40,314 nucleotides of DNA from Pseudomonadota bacterium (GCA_021811225.1 JAJZPJ010000002.1:1-40314), one strand, 5' to 3'. Positions 22,453-32,926 are shown, counted from the first letter of the stretch. Program-made: numbers and translations. The notes: generated by a model not told the origin, from the sequence alone.

Positions 22453-23320
22453 CGTTCCTCCTCGCCCGCTCCAGGGCAATCCCGGCGGCCCGGCAGACCA
22501 TCACGCCGGCCGTCCTGAGCCTGAATTCGCGGCTGCCGCGCTTGTCGTCGATCGGACTGCAGGCATCCCGCGCCGCGGCGGCCAGACGCGCCAGCGCGGC
22601 GGCATCCACCTTCGTGCCGATCAGCGCGGCGGCCGCCGCGGGCACCAGCAGGGCGCGGCTGGCGACCGCACCGAGTGCGACGCGCGCCTGGGTGCAGATG
22701 CCCTGGGCGTCGAGCGTGAGATTCACCCCGGCGCCGACCACGGCGATGTCCATCTCGCTGCGCGGCGTGAAACGCAGATAGGCGTCGCCCGAGCGCAGCG
22801 GCCGCGGCGGCAACAGCAACGAAGTGACGATCTCGCCGACGGCGAGCGAAGTCTTGCCCGGCCCGACGACGACGGTCTCCACCGCCGCCTCGCGCGCGCC
22901 GTGCGGACCGACGATGCGGGCGACGGCGCCGGCGGCGATCAGCGCCGGCACGCTGTCCGCCGCGGGCGAAGCGTTGCACAGATTGCCGCCGACGGTGGCG
23001 CGGCCCTTGACCTGGAGCGAGCCGATCAGCCTGACGCCATCGACCACGCCCGGCCAACGCTTGGCGAAATCCGCATGCTCGATCAACTGCATGCCGGTGA
23101 CCGCCGCCCCGATACGGTAGCCGCCGTTCCCGGCGACGATCTCGCCCAGCTCGGGGACGGCCTTGATGTCGACCAGCAGTTCCGGCTGGATGCGCCCGGT
23201 GCGCATCTGGATCAACAGATCCGTGCCGCCGGCCAGCACCCTCGCCCGGCCCTTAGCACCCGAGAGCAGGGCCACCGCCTCCGCCAGCGTTTTCGGTGCT
23301 TCATAGCGCAGCTCGCTCAT
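22445..23320 (-). CDS. Xanthine dehydrogenase family, FAD-binding medium subunit (CoxM-like)
   Basis: RVLAGGTDLLIQMRTG; GRATVGGNLCNASPAADSVPALIAA; ATGGCTAG overlap with the FeS gene. Confidence 0.93.
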   Translation of the reverse strand: MSELRYEAPKTLAEAVALLSGAKGRARVLAGGTDLLIQMRTGRIQPELLVDIKAVPELGEIVAGNGGYRIGAAVTGMQLIEHADFAKRWPGVVDGVRLIGSLQVKGRATVGGNLCNASPAADSVPALIAAGAVARIVGPHGAREAAVETVVVGPGKTSLAVGEIVTSLLLPPRPLRSGDAYLRFTPRSEMDIAVVGAGVNLTLDAQGICTQARVALGAVASRALLVPAAAAALIGTKVDAAALARLAAAARDACSPIDDKRGSREFRLRTAGVMVCRAAGIALERARRNDG

Positions 23321-23488
23321 TGCCTATTCCTGGTTGCCCTGGTTGCTGTCGATGGAGCGCAACGGTCGAGTTTATTAGCTTGGCTCGGGATTGGCAATCA
23401 GTGCCGGACCGGAAAGCATCGGCGCGCCCGCAGCATTTCGGTGGCATTCTCTGCCGGCAGCGGCAGGCTGAAGTGGTAGCCCTGGGCG

Positions 23489-25297
23489 TCATCGCAGGTC
23501 CAGGTGCGCAGCAGACCCCCCTTGCTCGGCGGTCTCCACCCCTTCCGCGATGGTCTTCAGATCGAGGCTGCGTGCCAGGCCGATCACCGTCCGGGCGATC
23601 GCTGCGTCGTGCCGGTCGACGACGATGCCGCGGACGAAGGACTGGTCGATCTTCAGCACGTCGATGGGAAAGCGCTTCAGGTAACTGAGGCTGGAAAAAC
23701 CCGTGCCGAAATCGTCCAGGGCGATGCGCAGGCCGCATTCCTTGAGCGCGCCGAGCAGGCGCAGGGTCTCCTCGGGATCGTGCATCGCCATGCTCTCGGT
23801 GATCTCGACTTCGAGCAATCCCGCGTCGAGACCGGTTTGCGCCAGCACCCGCCGGATCGCGTCGGCGAGACCCTTGTGCCGGAACTGCCGGGCGGAAATA
23901 TTCACCGCCATCCTCAGCTGCGGCAGCCCGGCCTCCCGCCAGGACTGGGCCTGGGCGCAGGCCGACGCCAGCACCCATTCCCCGATCGGCACGATCAGGC
24001 CGGTGTCCTCGGCGATGGCGATGAAGCGGTCGGGCGACACCAGGCCGAGTTCCGGATGCCGCCAGCGCAGCAGTGCCTCGACGCCGACGATGGCGCCGCT
24101 ATCCAGGGAGATCTGCGGCTGATAATGGAGCAGCAATTCCTGCCGCTCCAGGGCGTGGCGCAACTTGGTCTCCAGCGACAGCCGCTGATCCAGCCGGACG
24201 TTGATCTCCTTCTGGTAGAGCTGGAAACGGTTGCGCCCGCCCTCTTTGGCGCGGTACATCGCGGCATCGGCATTCTTGAGCAAGGTGCCGGCGTCCCGCC
24301 CGTCGCGCGGATAGAGGCTGGCGCCGATGCCGCAGCTCACGTGCAACTCGTGTCCGGCGACCTGGTATTGGCCCGACACCGCCGACAGGATGCGGCCCAT
24401 CGCGACCAGCACATCCTGATCCGACGCCGGCTCGACGAGGATCAGCGCGAACTCGTCGCCGCCCGTCCGGGCGAGGGTATCGACGTCGCGCACGCACGCC
24501 GAGATCTTTGCCGCGACCGCATTCAGCAGCTGATCGCCGACGGCATGGCCCAGACTGTCGTTCACGTCCTTGAAGCGATCGAGATCGATCAGCACGATCG
24601 CCATCTGCTCGTCGTTTCTGCCGGCCCGGACGAGCGCGCGCTCCAGCCGCTCGTTGAGCAGGCTGCGGTTGGCCAGGCCGGTGAGCGCATCGTGGCTCGC
24701 CTGGTGCAGGAGTTCGGTCCGGTAATTGACCTGCTCGTCGATGTCGGTGACCACCAGCAGCAGACGCTGGGGTTCGCCCGAGCCGTCGCGGAGCAGCGCG
24801 ACGCTCAGATGCACCCAGACCGGGCTGCCGTCCTTCCTGAGATAGCGATGCTCCCGAACCAGATTGTCGGACCCGCCCTGCAGGAAGGCGTCGGTCGCCG
24901 CGAGACTCGCGGCGAGATCATCGGGATGCGTGATCTCCCGGCTGCTCATGCCGAGCATTTCCTCCCGGGTGAATCCGGTGATCTCGCAAAGCTTGCGATT
25001 GACCGCCAGATAGCGTCCTTCCAGGTTCTGCTCGCAAGCCCCGAAGGGCGCGTGTTCGAAGGCGGCGCGGTAGGGCTCCTCGCCCGCCAGCAAGAACACC
25101 AGCGCCTTGCGCTCCGGAGTGGGCGTTGCGGACGGAGCAGCCGGGCTGCCGGAGATTGAAGCGGTTTCCATGTGTCTCGCAGTTTTTTCTGAGACCGGGC
25201 CGCGCGGCCTGCGGGTCGAAGGCGGCCGCCGGGCATGTTCAGCCATGTTCAGCCGCGACGGCTTGGCGAAGAATATGCCATTTCCATATCTTGTCAA
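23489..25297 (-). CDS. PAS-GGDEF-EAL cyclic-di-GMP signalling protein with apparent C-terminal frameshift (start may be 25171)
   Basis: PAS region, ARTGGDEFALIL, VGVEALLRW, DDFGTGFSSLSYLKRFPIDVLKID; terminates out of frame after AEGVETAEQ at a G6 tract. Confidence 0.9.
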   Translation of the reverse strand: MTRYGNGIFFAKPSRLNMAEHARRPPSTRRPRGPVSEKTARHMETASISGSPAAPSATPTPERKALVFLLAGEEPYRAAFEHAPFGACEQNLEGRYLAVNRKLCEITGFTREEMLGMSSREITHPDDLAASLAATDAFLQGGSDNLVREHRYLRKDGSPVWVHLSVALLRDGSGEPQRLLLVVTDIDEQVNYRTELLHQASHDALTGLANRSLLNERLERALVRAGRNDEQMAIVLIDLDRFKDVNDSLGHAVGDQLLNAVAAKISACVRDVDTLARTGGDEFALILVEPASDQDVLVAMGRILSAVSGQYQVAGHELHVSCGIGASLYPRDGRDAGTLLKNADAAMYRAKEGGRNRFQLYQKEINVRLDQRLSLETKLRHALERQELLLHYQPQISLDSGAIVGVEALLRWRHPELGLVSPDRFIAIAEDTGLIVPIGEWVLASACAQAQSWREAGLPQLRMAVNISARQFRHKGLADAIRRVLAQTGLDAGLLEVEITESMAMHDPEETLRLLGALKECGLRIALDDFGTGFSSLSYLKRFPIDVLKIDQSFVRGIVVDRHDAAIARTVIGLARSLDLKTIAEGVETAEQGGSAAHLDLR

Positions 25298-25391
25298 GGC
25301 GCGCGAACCTGGCCGCCGGGCGAAAATCGATTATCATCGCTGCGCCGCGCACGCACGCCATCCTGAGCCGGAATTTCGCTGGAGCCAGCAG

Positions 25392-26189
25392 ATGAAAATC
25401 GCCACCTGGAACGTCAACTCGCTCAAGCTCAGGCTGCCGCAGGTGCTCGAGTGGCTGGGTGCGCATCAGCCCGACTTGCTCTGCCTGCAGGAGACCAAGC
25501 TCGAGGACCGGAATTTCCCGGTCGGGGAAATCGAGGCGGCCGGCTACCGGGCCGTATTCAGCGGCCAGAAGACTTACAACGGCGTCGCCATTCTCTCGCG
25601 CGAGCCCTTGCAGGACGTCGTCCGCGGCATCGGCGGCTTCGCCGACGAGCAGCAGCGCGTCATCAGCGCCAGCCTGACGACGCTCTCCGGGCCGCTGCGC
25701 ATCGTCTGCGCCTACGTCCCCAACGGTCAGAGCATCGACTCCGACAAATACCGCTACAAGCTCGGGTGGCTCGCCGCACTGACCGGCTGGCTGCGCGGCG
25801 AGCTGCAGAAGCATCCGCGTCTGGTGCTCGCCGGCGACTTCAACATCGCCCCCGAAGATCGCGACGTGCACGACCCGGAGGCCTGGAAGGATCAGGTGCT
25901 GTGCAGCGAACCGGAGCGCGCCGCCTTGCGCGAATTGCTGGCGCTGGGATTGGTCGATGCCTACCGCCGCTTCGAGCAGCCGGAGAAGAGCTACAGTTGG
26001 TGGGACTACCGGATGATGGCCTTCCGCCGCAACCGCGGGCTGCGCATCGACCTGATCCTGCTCTCGGCTATGCTGGCGGAGTCATGCACCGCTTGCGGCA
26101 TCGACAAGGAGGCGCGCCGGGTGGAGCGGCCGTCGGATCACGCCCCGGTCGATTGCCGACTGAGCTGGGACGGGACAAGCGGCAATTAG
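25392..26189 (+). CDS. xthA: Exodeoxyribonuclease III
   Basis: MKIATWNVNSLKLRLPQVLEWL, LCLQETKLED, LAGDFNIAPEDRDVHDP, RPSDHAPVDCRL. Confidence 0.96.
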   Translation: MKIATWNVNSLKLRLPQVLEWLGAHQPDLLCLQETKLEDRNFPVGEIEAAGYRAVFSGQKTYNGVAILSREPLQDVVRGIGGFADEQQRVISASLTTLSGPLRIVCAYVPNGQSIDSDKYRYKLGWLAALTGWLRGELQKHPRLVLAGDFNIAPEDRDVHDPEAWKDQVLCSEPERAALRELLALGLVDAYRRFEQPEKSYSWWDYRMMAFRRNRGLRIDLILLSAMLAESCTACGIDKEARRVERPSDHAPVDCRLSWDGTSGN

Positions 26190-26236
26190 CATGATCTAAT
26201 ATGGCCTCGTAATAACCACCTTGAAGGAGAACGATC

Positions 26237-26428
26237 TTGAAAATCAATGTCGGCGGCATCGACCGCAGCTTGCGCATCATCGTCGGCCTGGCGCTGATCG
26301 CCTGGGCCATCTTCGGCGGTCCGGTGTGGGCCTGGATCGGCGTCGTGCCGCTGGCCACCGGCCTGTTCAAGTTCTGCCCGTTCTACACCCTGCTGGGCCT
26401 GAACACCTGCCCGACCAAAAAGCAATGA
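26237..26428 (+). CDS. DUF2892 (YgaP-like) small membrane protein, TTG start
   Basis: MKINVGGIDRSLRIIVGLALIAWAIFGGPVWAWIGVVPLATGLFKFCPFYTLLGLNTC; AAGGAGA upstream. Confidence 0.85.
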   Translation: MKINVGGIDRSLRIIVGLALIAWAIFGGPVWAWIGVVPLATGLFKFCPFYTLLGLNTCPTKKQ

Positions 26429-26445
26429 GCCCGGCCTAGCCGGAG

Positions 26446-27234
26446 CTAAGCGGCCAGGCAGTTGGCGATGCGCACGAAGTCGGCCACCGCCAACTCTTCT
26501 GCGCGGGCGCCGGGGGAGATGCCGAGCCGTTCGAGGGGGGCCGCATCGATCAGCCCGCGCAGGGTGTTCCTGAGCATCTTGCGCCGCTGGCCGAAGGCGG
26601 CGGCAACGACCCGGGCGAACAGCGCCTCGTCCGCCGCCGCCAGCGCGGCGGCGGGACGGGGAATCATCCGGACGATGGCGGAGTCCACCTTGGGCGCCGG
26701 ATCGAAGGCCTCGGCCGGCACGTCGAACAGGCGCTCCATCTCGAAGCGATATTGCAGCATCACCGACAGCCGCCCGTAGTCGCCGTTCCCGGGCGGGGCG
26801 ACCATGCGCATGACCACCTCCCGCTGCAGCATGAAGTGCATGTCGCGCAGCAGCGGCGCGTACTGCGCCAGGTGGAACAGCAGCGGCGTCGAGATGTTGT
26901 AGGGCAGGTTGCCGACCACGCGCAGGCCGGGCTGGCTGCCGGCGCCGGCAGCCAGCCCGGCGAAATCGAACTTCAGGGCGTCGCCCTCGTGGATCGTCAG
27001 GCGCTCCGGCAAAAAGCGCTGGCGCAGGCGGGCGATCAGGTCGCGGTCGATCTCGACCACGTCGAGATGTCCGAGCCGCTCGGCCAGCGGCGCGGTCAGG
27101 GCGCCCAGTCCCGGCCCGATCTCGACCAGCCGGTCGCCGGCCCGGGGGGCGATGGCGGCGACGATCCGGTCGATGACGGCCTGCGCGACCAGGAAGTTCT
27201 GGCCGAAGCGCTTTCTCGGAATATGTCCCTTCAT
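26446..27234 (-). CDS. rsmA: 16S rRNA dimethyladenosine transferase
   Basis: [53 protein letters not shown]. Confidence 0.96.
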   Translation of the reverse strand: MKGHIPRKRFGQNFLVAQAVIDRIVAAIAPRAGDRLVEIGPGLGALTAPLAERLGHLDVVEIDRDLIARLRQRFLPERLTIHEGDALKFDFAGLAAGAGSQPGLRVVGNLPYNISTPLLFHLAQYAPLLRDMHFMLQREVVMRMVAPPGNGDYGRLSVMLQYRFEMERLFDVPAEAFDPAPKVDSAIVRMIPRPAAALAAADEALFARVVAAAFGQRRKMLRNTLRGLIDAAPLERLGISPGARAEELAVADFVRIANCLAA

Positions 27235-28208
27235 GCGCGCGCCAGACTGATCGCCGCCTCGATCGCGGCGAACAGGCTGTGCGGACTCGCCTGGCCGGTG
27301 CCGGCCAGTTCGAGCGCCGTGCCGTGATCGACCGAGGTGCGCACGATCGGCAGACCGAGCGTGATATTGACGCCCTCGTCGAAGGCGGCGAACTTGAGCA
27401 CCGCCAGCCCCTGGTCGTGATACATCGCCAGCTGGGCGTCGGAGCCCGCCAGCACGCGGCGGGTAAATAGCGTGTCGGCCGGCAGCGGCCCGACCAGATC
27501 CAGCCCCTCGCTGCGCAGCGCCTCCAGCACCGGGGCGATCACCTCGATCTCCTCCCGGCCCATGTGGCCGCCTTCGCCGGCGTGCGGATTCAAGCCGGCG
27601 ACCAGGATGCGCGGCCGGGCGATGCCGAACTTCGCGACCAGATCGTGGTGCAGGATGCGGATCGTCGTCGCCAGTTCCTCGCGCGTGATCGCCGCCGACA
27701 CGTCCTTCAGCGCCAGGTGCGTGGTCGCCAGCGCCACGCGCAGGCCGGCGCCGGCCAACATCATGACCACGCGCCGGGTGCCGGTGCGCGCCGCGAGATA
27801 TTCGGTGTGGCCGGTGAAGGGTATGCCGGCCTCGTTGATGATGCCCTTGTGCACCGGCGCCGTCGCCAGCGCCGCGAATTCTCCGGCGCTGCAGCCGGCC
27901 AGCGCCCGGTCGAGCAGCGCCAGCACGTAGCGGGCGTTGGCGGCATCGAGCCGGCCGGGCTGGGCGGGCGCCGCGAGCGGGACGTGCAGCAGTTCCAGCG
28001 CGCCGGCGGGCGCCGGTGCGCCGGCTCGATAATCGCTCAGCGCGAGGTCCAGGCCGAGCGCCCTGGCGCGCGTCTCCAGCAAGCCGCGGTCGCAAAGCAC
28101 CACCACGCGCCGGGAGAAGCGGCGCGCCGCGAGCGCGAGGCAGAGCTCGGGGCCGATCCCGGCGGGTTCGCCCGAGGTGACCGCGATCGGGCGGGACTCA
28201 CCATTCAC
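27231..28208 (-). CDS. pdxA: 4-hydroxythreonine-4-phosphate dehydrogenase
   Basis: [30 protein letters not shown]-like [28 protein letters not shown] overlap with rsmA. Confidence 0.95.
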   Translation of the reverse strand: MNGESRPIAVTSGEPAGIGPELCLALAARRFSRRVVVLCDRGLLETRARALGLDLALSDYRAGAPAPAGALELLHVPLAAPAQPGRLDAANARYVLALLDRALAGCSAGEFAALATAPVHKGIINEAGIPFTGHTEYLAARTGTRRVVMMLAGAGLRVALATTHLALKDVSAAITREELATTIRILHHDLVAKFGIARPRILVAGLNPHAGEGGHMGREEIEVIAPVLEALRSEGLDLVGPLPADTLFTRRVLAGSDAQLAMYHDQGLAVLKFAAFDEGVNITLGLPIVRTSVDHGTALELAGTGQASPHSLFAAIEAAISLARA

Positions 28209-28213
28209 GATGA

Positions 28214-29521
28214 TTACTTCTCGTCCAGCCGGTACTCGACATAGGCGCGGTCGCGCATCTCGCGCAGCCAGTCCTCGTAGGCCTCGTCCGACTTGCGCTC
28301 GCGCAGCGCCTGGCGCGCCAGTTGCCGCTTGCGCTCGGTCGAGACGGGCTCGACCCGGCGGCCGAGCACCTGGATCAGATGCCAGCCGTACTGGGTGCGC
28401 ACCGGCTGGCTGATCTCGTTGACCTTCAGCGCGTCCATCGCCCGCTGGAACTCGGGCACGGTGTCGCCCGGATAGAGCCAGCCCAGATCGCCGCCCTTGG
28501 CGGCGGAGAGGTCGTTGGAATAGAGACGGGCCAGTTCGGCGAAATCGGCGCCGTGTTCGAGCCGATCCCTGAGATCCAGCAGCTTGCGTTTGGCATCGGC
28601 GTCGGACACCAGCTCATTGACCTTGATCAGGATGTGGCGCGCGTGCGTCTCGACCACCGTCTTCGCCTCCTGGGCGCCGCCGCGGCGCGCGATCAGCTTG
28701 ATGATGTGGAATCCGGCCGGACTGCGCAGGATGCCGCTGACCTCCCCGGGCTGGAGCTTTGCCGCCGCATTGACGTAGAGATCGGGCAGCCGGTTCAGCG
28801 GCCGGAAACCGATGACGCCGCCGCTCAAGGCGTCGGGCGCGTCGGAATAGCTCGCCGCCACGCGGGCGAAATCGTCGCCGCGCTTGATCTGGGCCAGCGC
28901 CTGCTCGGCGCGGGCATGGATGCTCGCGAGCTGGGCGGGGCTCGCCTGCTCCGGCACGCGCAGCAGGATCTGGGACAGATTCAGCTCCTCGTTGGCGCCC
29001 GCGGCGTACTCGGGACTGGCCAGATAATTATTGACCTCGGCGTCGGAGACGGTGACGCGGCTATCCACCACGCGCTCGCGCAGCTTGCTGATGATCATCT
29101 CGTCGCGGATCTCCTCGCGGAACTTGGCCCAGGTCACCCCGTCCTTCTGCAGCGCCGCCCTGAACTCGGGCAGAGCCAGGTGGTTGGCCGTGGCGATGCG
29201 CTGCAGCGCCGCATCGAGCTGGTCGTCATCGACGTGGGTGGACGTCTCCTTGGCGTACTGCAGCTGGATGTCATCCATGATCATGCGCTCGAGCACCTGC
29301 TTTTCCAGCACTTGGTGCGGCGGCAGCGGCGTGCCCTGGGTGCGCAGCTGCCGCTCGACGCTGGCCAGGCGCGCGTTCAGTTCGTTCAAGGTGATGGCTT
29401 CGTCATTGACCACGGCGACGATCCGGTCGGCCAGGATCGGCTTATCCGGCTCGGCGGTCTGCGCCTGCGCAGCGGTCCCCAGCAGGAGCAAGGTCAGGAA
29501 AAGGAAGCGGAGTAATTTCAT
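28214..29521 (-). CDS. surA: Periplasmic chaperone / peptidyl-prolyl isomerase SurA
   Basis: Signal peptide, [17 protein letters not shown], two parvulin repeats ([11 protein letters not shown]..., [15 protein letters not shown]). Confidence 0.95.
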   Translation of the reverse strand: MKLLRFLFLTLLLLGTAAQAQTAEPDKPILADRIVAVVNDEAITLNELNARLASVERQLRTQGTPLPPHQVLEKQVLERMIMDDIQLQYAKETSTHVDDDQLDAALQRIATANHLALPEFRAALQKDGVTWAKFREEIRDEMIISKLRERVVDSRVTVSDAEVNNYLASPEYAAGANEELNLSQILLRVPEQASPAQLASIHARAEQALAQIKRGDDFARVAASYSDAPDALSGGVIGFRPLNRLPDLYVNAAAKLQPGEVSGILRSPAGFHIIKLIARRGGAQEAKTVVETHARHILIKVNELVSDADAKRKLLDLRDRLEHGADFAELARLYSNDLSAAKGGDLGWLYPGDTVPEFQRAMDALKVNEISQPVRTQYGWHLIQVLGRRVEPVSTERKRQLARQALRERKSDEAYEDWLREMRDRAYVEYRLDEK

Positions 29522-29545
29522 GGGGGGTTCCGTTCACACTGGGTT

Positions 29546-31795
29546 TCAGTCGGCGGCGAGGCTCGATGCCGCGCCGGGTTGGTTGATCCTGCGGTAGCCG
29601 GGAATGCTTCGTTTCAAGGTGTCCAGCGGATTCAAGCCGAGGCTGGCGAATCCGTTCAGCTCCAGCTGAACGAAAAAGGCGGTGCTGGAAGTACCGGTCG
29701 CCGTCGCCAGACGCTGCAGCACGATGCGCCCCAGCCAGCAGCCGCCATTGTATTCCACGCCGCCGACGGTTTCGATGATGCGTTTATCGAGGAGCGAGTA
29801 ATTGTAGCGCCCGACGCCGTGCCAGGCGCCGGCAATCGGCCATTGCGCCGAAACGTCGAACTGCTTCTCGTCGTTGCTGGGGGTGATGGCATCGCGGTTG
29901 AAACGATAGCTGGCATTGATCACCTTGCCCAGTTCCGGCTGATAACGCCAATCCAGGGTCAGCCGGTTGGTGCGGTTCTCGTTCGGGTTGTACTGCCACG
30001 CGGCATCCACCGTATTCTTGGGCCAGATCTTGCCGGAGAGCGCGGCGAGCATGTCCGCGGTCTTGCTGGTGCGGGGAATCTCGCCCGGCAGCGTCACCTG
30101 CTGCTGTTTGAAATAATAGAGCTGGCCGATCATGCCGCGGAGCAGCTCGGCGCCGGTTTCCGGATCCAGCAGACGCGAGGTCAGCGCCATGGTGACCTGG
30201 TTGGCGTCGCCGATGCGATCGCCGCCGCTGTAGCGATTGTCGGAGAATATCTGGGCGAAGTTGAAGTCGGCCAGGCCCGAGTCGAACACCGGAATCAGGT
30301 GCTGGTCGCGCACCGGCACGTAGAGGTAATAGAGCCGGGGTTCGAGGGTCTGGGTGAGATGCTGCCCGAACCAATCGGTCTGGCGCTCGAAGGTGACGCC
30401 GCTATCGACGCTGAAGATCGGCAGGTTGCGGGAGAGCTGCGCCGGCGTGCCGGCGGCCTGCCGATCGAGCAGATAGTGGGTCGAACTGAAGCCGATCTTG
30501 GGCGTGAGATAGAAGGCCGCGGTCTGCAGCGGCAGCGCCAGTTGCGGATAGAGCGTGGTGCGCTGCCCGAGCACGCTGGTGGGGTGGCTGAAATTCACGT
30601 ATTCGCCATTGAAGCTGAAGGTCGCACCCAGCGGCAGATCGGCGCGGGAGGCGGTGAGCGTGAGCTGCGGTAGGCGATGGTAGGGCGTCACCACCGGCGG
30701 CAGCGCCGGATCCTGCAGCGTCTGGAAGTTCTGCACCATGGCGCTGGCGCTCCACCAGCTGCTGCCGTAGGTGATCGCGCCCTGGCGCGGCAGATTGTTC
30801 TGCACGATGTTCGTCATGCGCGTGGCCAGATCGGAGAAGTAGCTGTTGTCCGAAACGCCGTTGAGATCCAGGTTGCCGGTGAAACCGCGGCCGAAATTCT
30901 GGTAGTGCTGAATCGAATAGCTGCTGCGCGTCGTATGGGTGATCAGATCGTCGGGCAGGTACTCGGCCTGAATCCGGCCGCTGAAATTCTGCTCCAGATA
31001 ACGAAACTCGGTGCCCCACTGCACGCCGCGCTTGGACATCACGCGCGGCGAAATGGTCGCATCCATGTTGGGCGCGATGTTCCAGTAATAGGGCAGGCTG
31101 AATTCCAGTCCGCTGGTGCTGGTGCTGCCGAAGGTGGGCGAGAGAAAGCCGCTCTTGCGCTGGTTGTTGAGCGAGAAGCTGAGCCACGGGGTGTACAGGA
31201 TCGACACCCCCTTGAACACCAGCGTGGCATCCGACGCGGTACCCACCTGGCGATCGTAGTCGAGGTTCATGCTGCCGGCCCGGGCATACCAGTCGGGGTC
31301 TGCGGCGCTGCAGGTGCTGTAGGTGGCGTCCTTCAGGCGATAGTGATTCTTGCCCTCGAAGTCGATGCGGCTGGCGTGGCCGTTCCCGGCGACGGGCGGG
31401 CCGCCGGCAGTGAGCGGCAGCTGCTTGATCAGGTAGTGCGGCCGTTCGAAATAGCCGGTGTCGTCGGAGAGCTTGAGCCGCAGCTTGGGGCCGGTGATGA
31501 CGTCCTGATCGGTGGTCAGGCAGACGTTGCCGGTCGCCTCGACCTCGTCCTCGTTTTCCCAGTAGGTGAGACGGTCGCTGCGCAGATCCTTGTCCAGCTT
31601 GCGCAATTCGACGTCGCCTTCGGCCAGCGCGTCGACGCCGTTCTTGCCGCTGATGCGATCGGCGCTGACGATGGTCGGCGCTCCCTCCGGCGGCAAGTTC
31701 CCGGTGGCGAACGCGGTGCCGAAACCAAACAGGGTGGCCGTCAGGAGCGCCATAGCAAGCGCTGCTCGGAGTTTTACGCGCCGCGGAAGATGCAT
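29546..31795 (-). CDS. lptD: LPS-assembly outer-membrane protein LptD
   Basis: 749 aa; N-terminal LptA-like domain then beta-barrel; upstream of surA-pdxA-rsmA (conserved order). Confidence 0.94.
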   Translation of the reverse strand: MHLPRRVKLRAALAMALLTATLFGFGTAFATGNLPPEGAPTIVSADRISGKNGVDALAEGDVELRKLDKDLRSDRLTYWENEDEVEATGNVCLTTDQDVITGPKLRLKLSDDTGYFERPHYLIKQLPLTAGGPPVAGNGHASRIDFEGKNHYRLKDATYSTCSAADPDWYARAGSMNLDYDRQVGTASDATLVFKGVSILYTPWLSFSLNNQRKSGFLSPTFGSTSTSGLEFSLPYYWNIAPNMDATISPRVMSKRGVQWGTEFRYLEQNFSGRIQAEYLPDDLITHTTRSSYSIQHYQNFGRGFTGNLDLNGVSDNSYFSDLATRMTNIVQNNLPRQGAITYGSSWWSASAMVQNFQTLQDPALPPVVTPYHRLPQLTLTASRADLPLGATFSFNGEYVNFSHPTSVLGQRTTLYPQLALPLQTAAFYLTPKIGFSSTHYLLDRQAAGTPAQLSRNLPIFSVDSGVTFERQTDWFGQHLTQTLEPRLYYLYVPVRDQHLIPVFDSGLADFNFAQIFSDNRYSGGDRIGDANQVTMALTSRLLDPETGAELLRGMIGQLYYFKQQQVTLPGEIPRTSKTADMLAALSGKIWPKNTVDAAWQYNPNENRTNRLTLDWRYQPELGKVINASYRFNRDAITPSNDEKQFDVSAQWPIAGAWHGVGRYNYSLLDKRIIETVGGVEYNGGCWLGRIVLQRLATATGTSSTAFFVQLELNGFASLGLNPLDTLKRSIPGYRRINQPGAASSLAAD

Positions 31796-31866
31796 GCCCT
31801 CGCTGTCCTGTGGCTGTGAGTGGTATCGCTATCCCGATGCCGCCGGCGCGGCCGCGGCAACGCCGA

Positions 31867-31889
31867 TGATAGAATCGTCGATTCTAGCA
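31867..31889. promoter_or_regulatory. Putative bidirectional extended -10 element between lptD and amgK
   Basis: TGATAGAATCGTCGATTCTAGCA: TGN-TAGAAT on + (31867-31875) and TGN-TAGAAT on - (31889-31881); core TAGAATC-GTC-GATTCTA perfect palindrome 31870-31886. Confidence 0.6.
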
Positions 31890-31918
31890 TTTGACCGGGG
31901 CACTGCCGCGAAAGCGCG

Positions 31919-32926
31919 ATGGAAAGGCGTCGACAGATCGAGTCCTGGCTCACCCGACTTCATCCCGGCCGGCCCTTCGCGCTCGCCCCGGCCTCGGCCG
32001 ACGCCAGCTTCCGGCGCTACTTCCGCGCCCGCTTCGACGACGGACAGACCGCCATCGTCATGGACGCGCCGCCCGACCGCGAGGACTGCCGTCCCTGGCT
32101 GGCGGTGCAAAGGCTGTTTCTCGATGCCGGCGCCCACGTGCCCGAAGTGCTGGCCGAGGATCTCGACGCCGGCTTCCTGCTGCTCTCGGATCTCGGCCGG
32201 CGCACCTATCTCGAGGCGCTGAAAGACGCCGACAGGCGGCAGACCGACGCCCTCTACGCCGACGCCGCCCTCGCGTTGATCCGCATCCAGTGCGCCAGCC
32301 GTCCGGGCCTGCTGCCCGAATACGACCGCGCCCTGCTCGGCCGCGAACTGGGTCTGTTCCCCGACTGGTACGTGGCGCGGCATCTGGGCATCGCCCTGGA
32401 CGACGCACAGCGCAACATGATCGAGCGGGTCTTCGAGACCCTCCTCGCGGTCAACCTGGCCGAACCGCGGGTGTTCGTGCACCGCGACTACCACTCGCGC
32501 AATCTGATGGCGCCAGACGGCGGCGCCAACCCGGGCATCGTCGATTTCCAGGACGCGGTCCATGGCCCGATCAGCTACGACCTGGCCTCGCTGTTCAAGG
32601 ATGCCTATATCGGCTGGGAAGAAGAGCGAACGCTGGACTGGCTGATCCGCTACTGGGAGCGGGCGCGCGCCGCCGGGCTGCCGGTGCGCGCCGACTTCGC
32701 CGAATTCCACCGCGACTACGAGTGGATGGGCGTGCAGCGCCATCTCAAGGTGCTGGGCATCTTCGCCCGGCTCTATCACCGCGACGGCAAGGACGGCTAC
32801 CTGAAGGACATGCCGCTGGTCGCCGCCCACCTGCGTCAGACCTGCGCGCGCTACCGGGAGCTCGGTCCGCTGCGGCAACTGCTCGAGCAACTGGACGAGC
32901 GCGCGATGCAGGCACGAGTCCGGTGA
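31919..32926 (+). CDS. amgK: Aminoglycoside phosphotransferase-family kinase, AmgK-like (MurNAc/GlcNAc anomeric kinase)
   Basis: SADASFRRYFRARF, VFVHRDYHSRNLM, GIVDFQDAVHGPISYDLASLFKDAY; paired with murU. Confidence 0.87.
   Translation: MERRRQIESWLTRLHPGRPFALAPASADASFRRYFRARFDDGQTAIVMDAPPDREDCRPWLAVQRLFLDAGAHVPEVLAEDLDAGFLLLSDLGRRTYLEALKDADRRQTDALYADAALALIRIQCASRPGLLPEYDRALLGRELGLFPDWYVARHLGIALDDAQRNMIERVFETLLAVNLAEPRVFVHRDYHSRNLMAPDGGANPGIVDFQDAVHGPISYDLASLFKDAYIGWEEERTLDWLIRYWERARAAGLPVRADFAEFHRDYEWMGVQRHLKVLGIFARLYHRDGKDGYLKDMPLVAAHLRQTCARYRELGPLRQLLEQLDERAMQARVR

Noticed and set aside
25237-25257. Short tandem CATGTTCAGC x2 upstream of the GGDEF/EAL gene
   Set aside because: Two 10-bp units only, in or near the uncertain 5' end of the coding region; no supporting structure.
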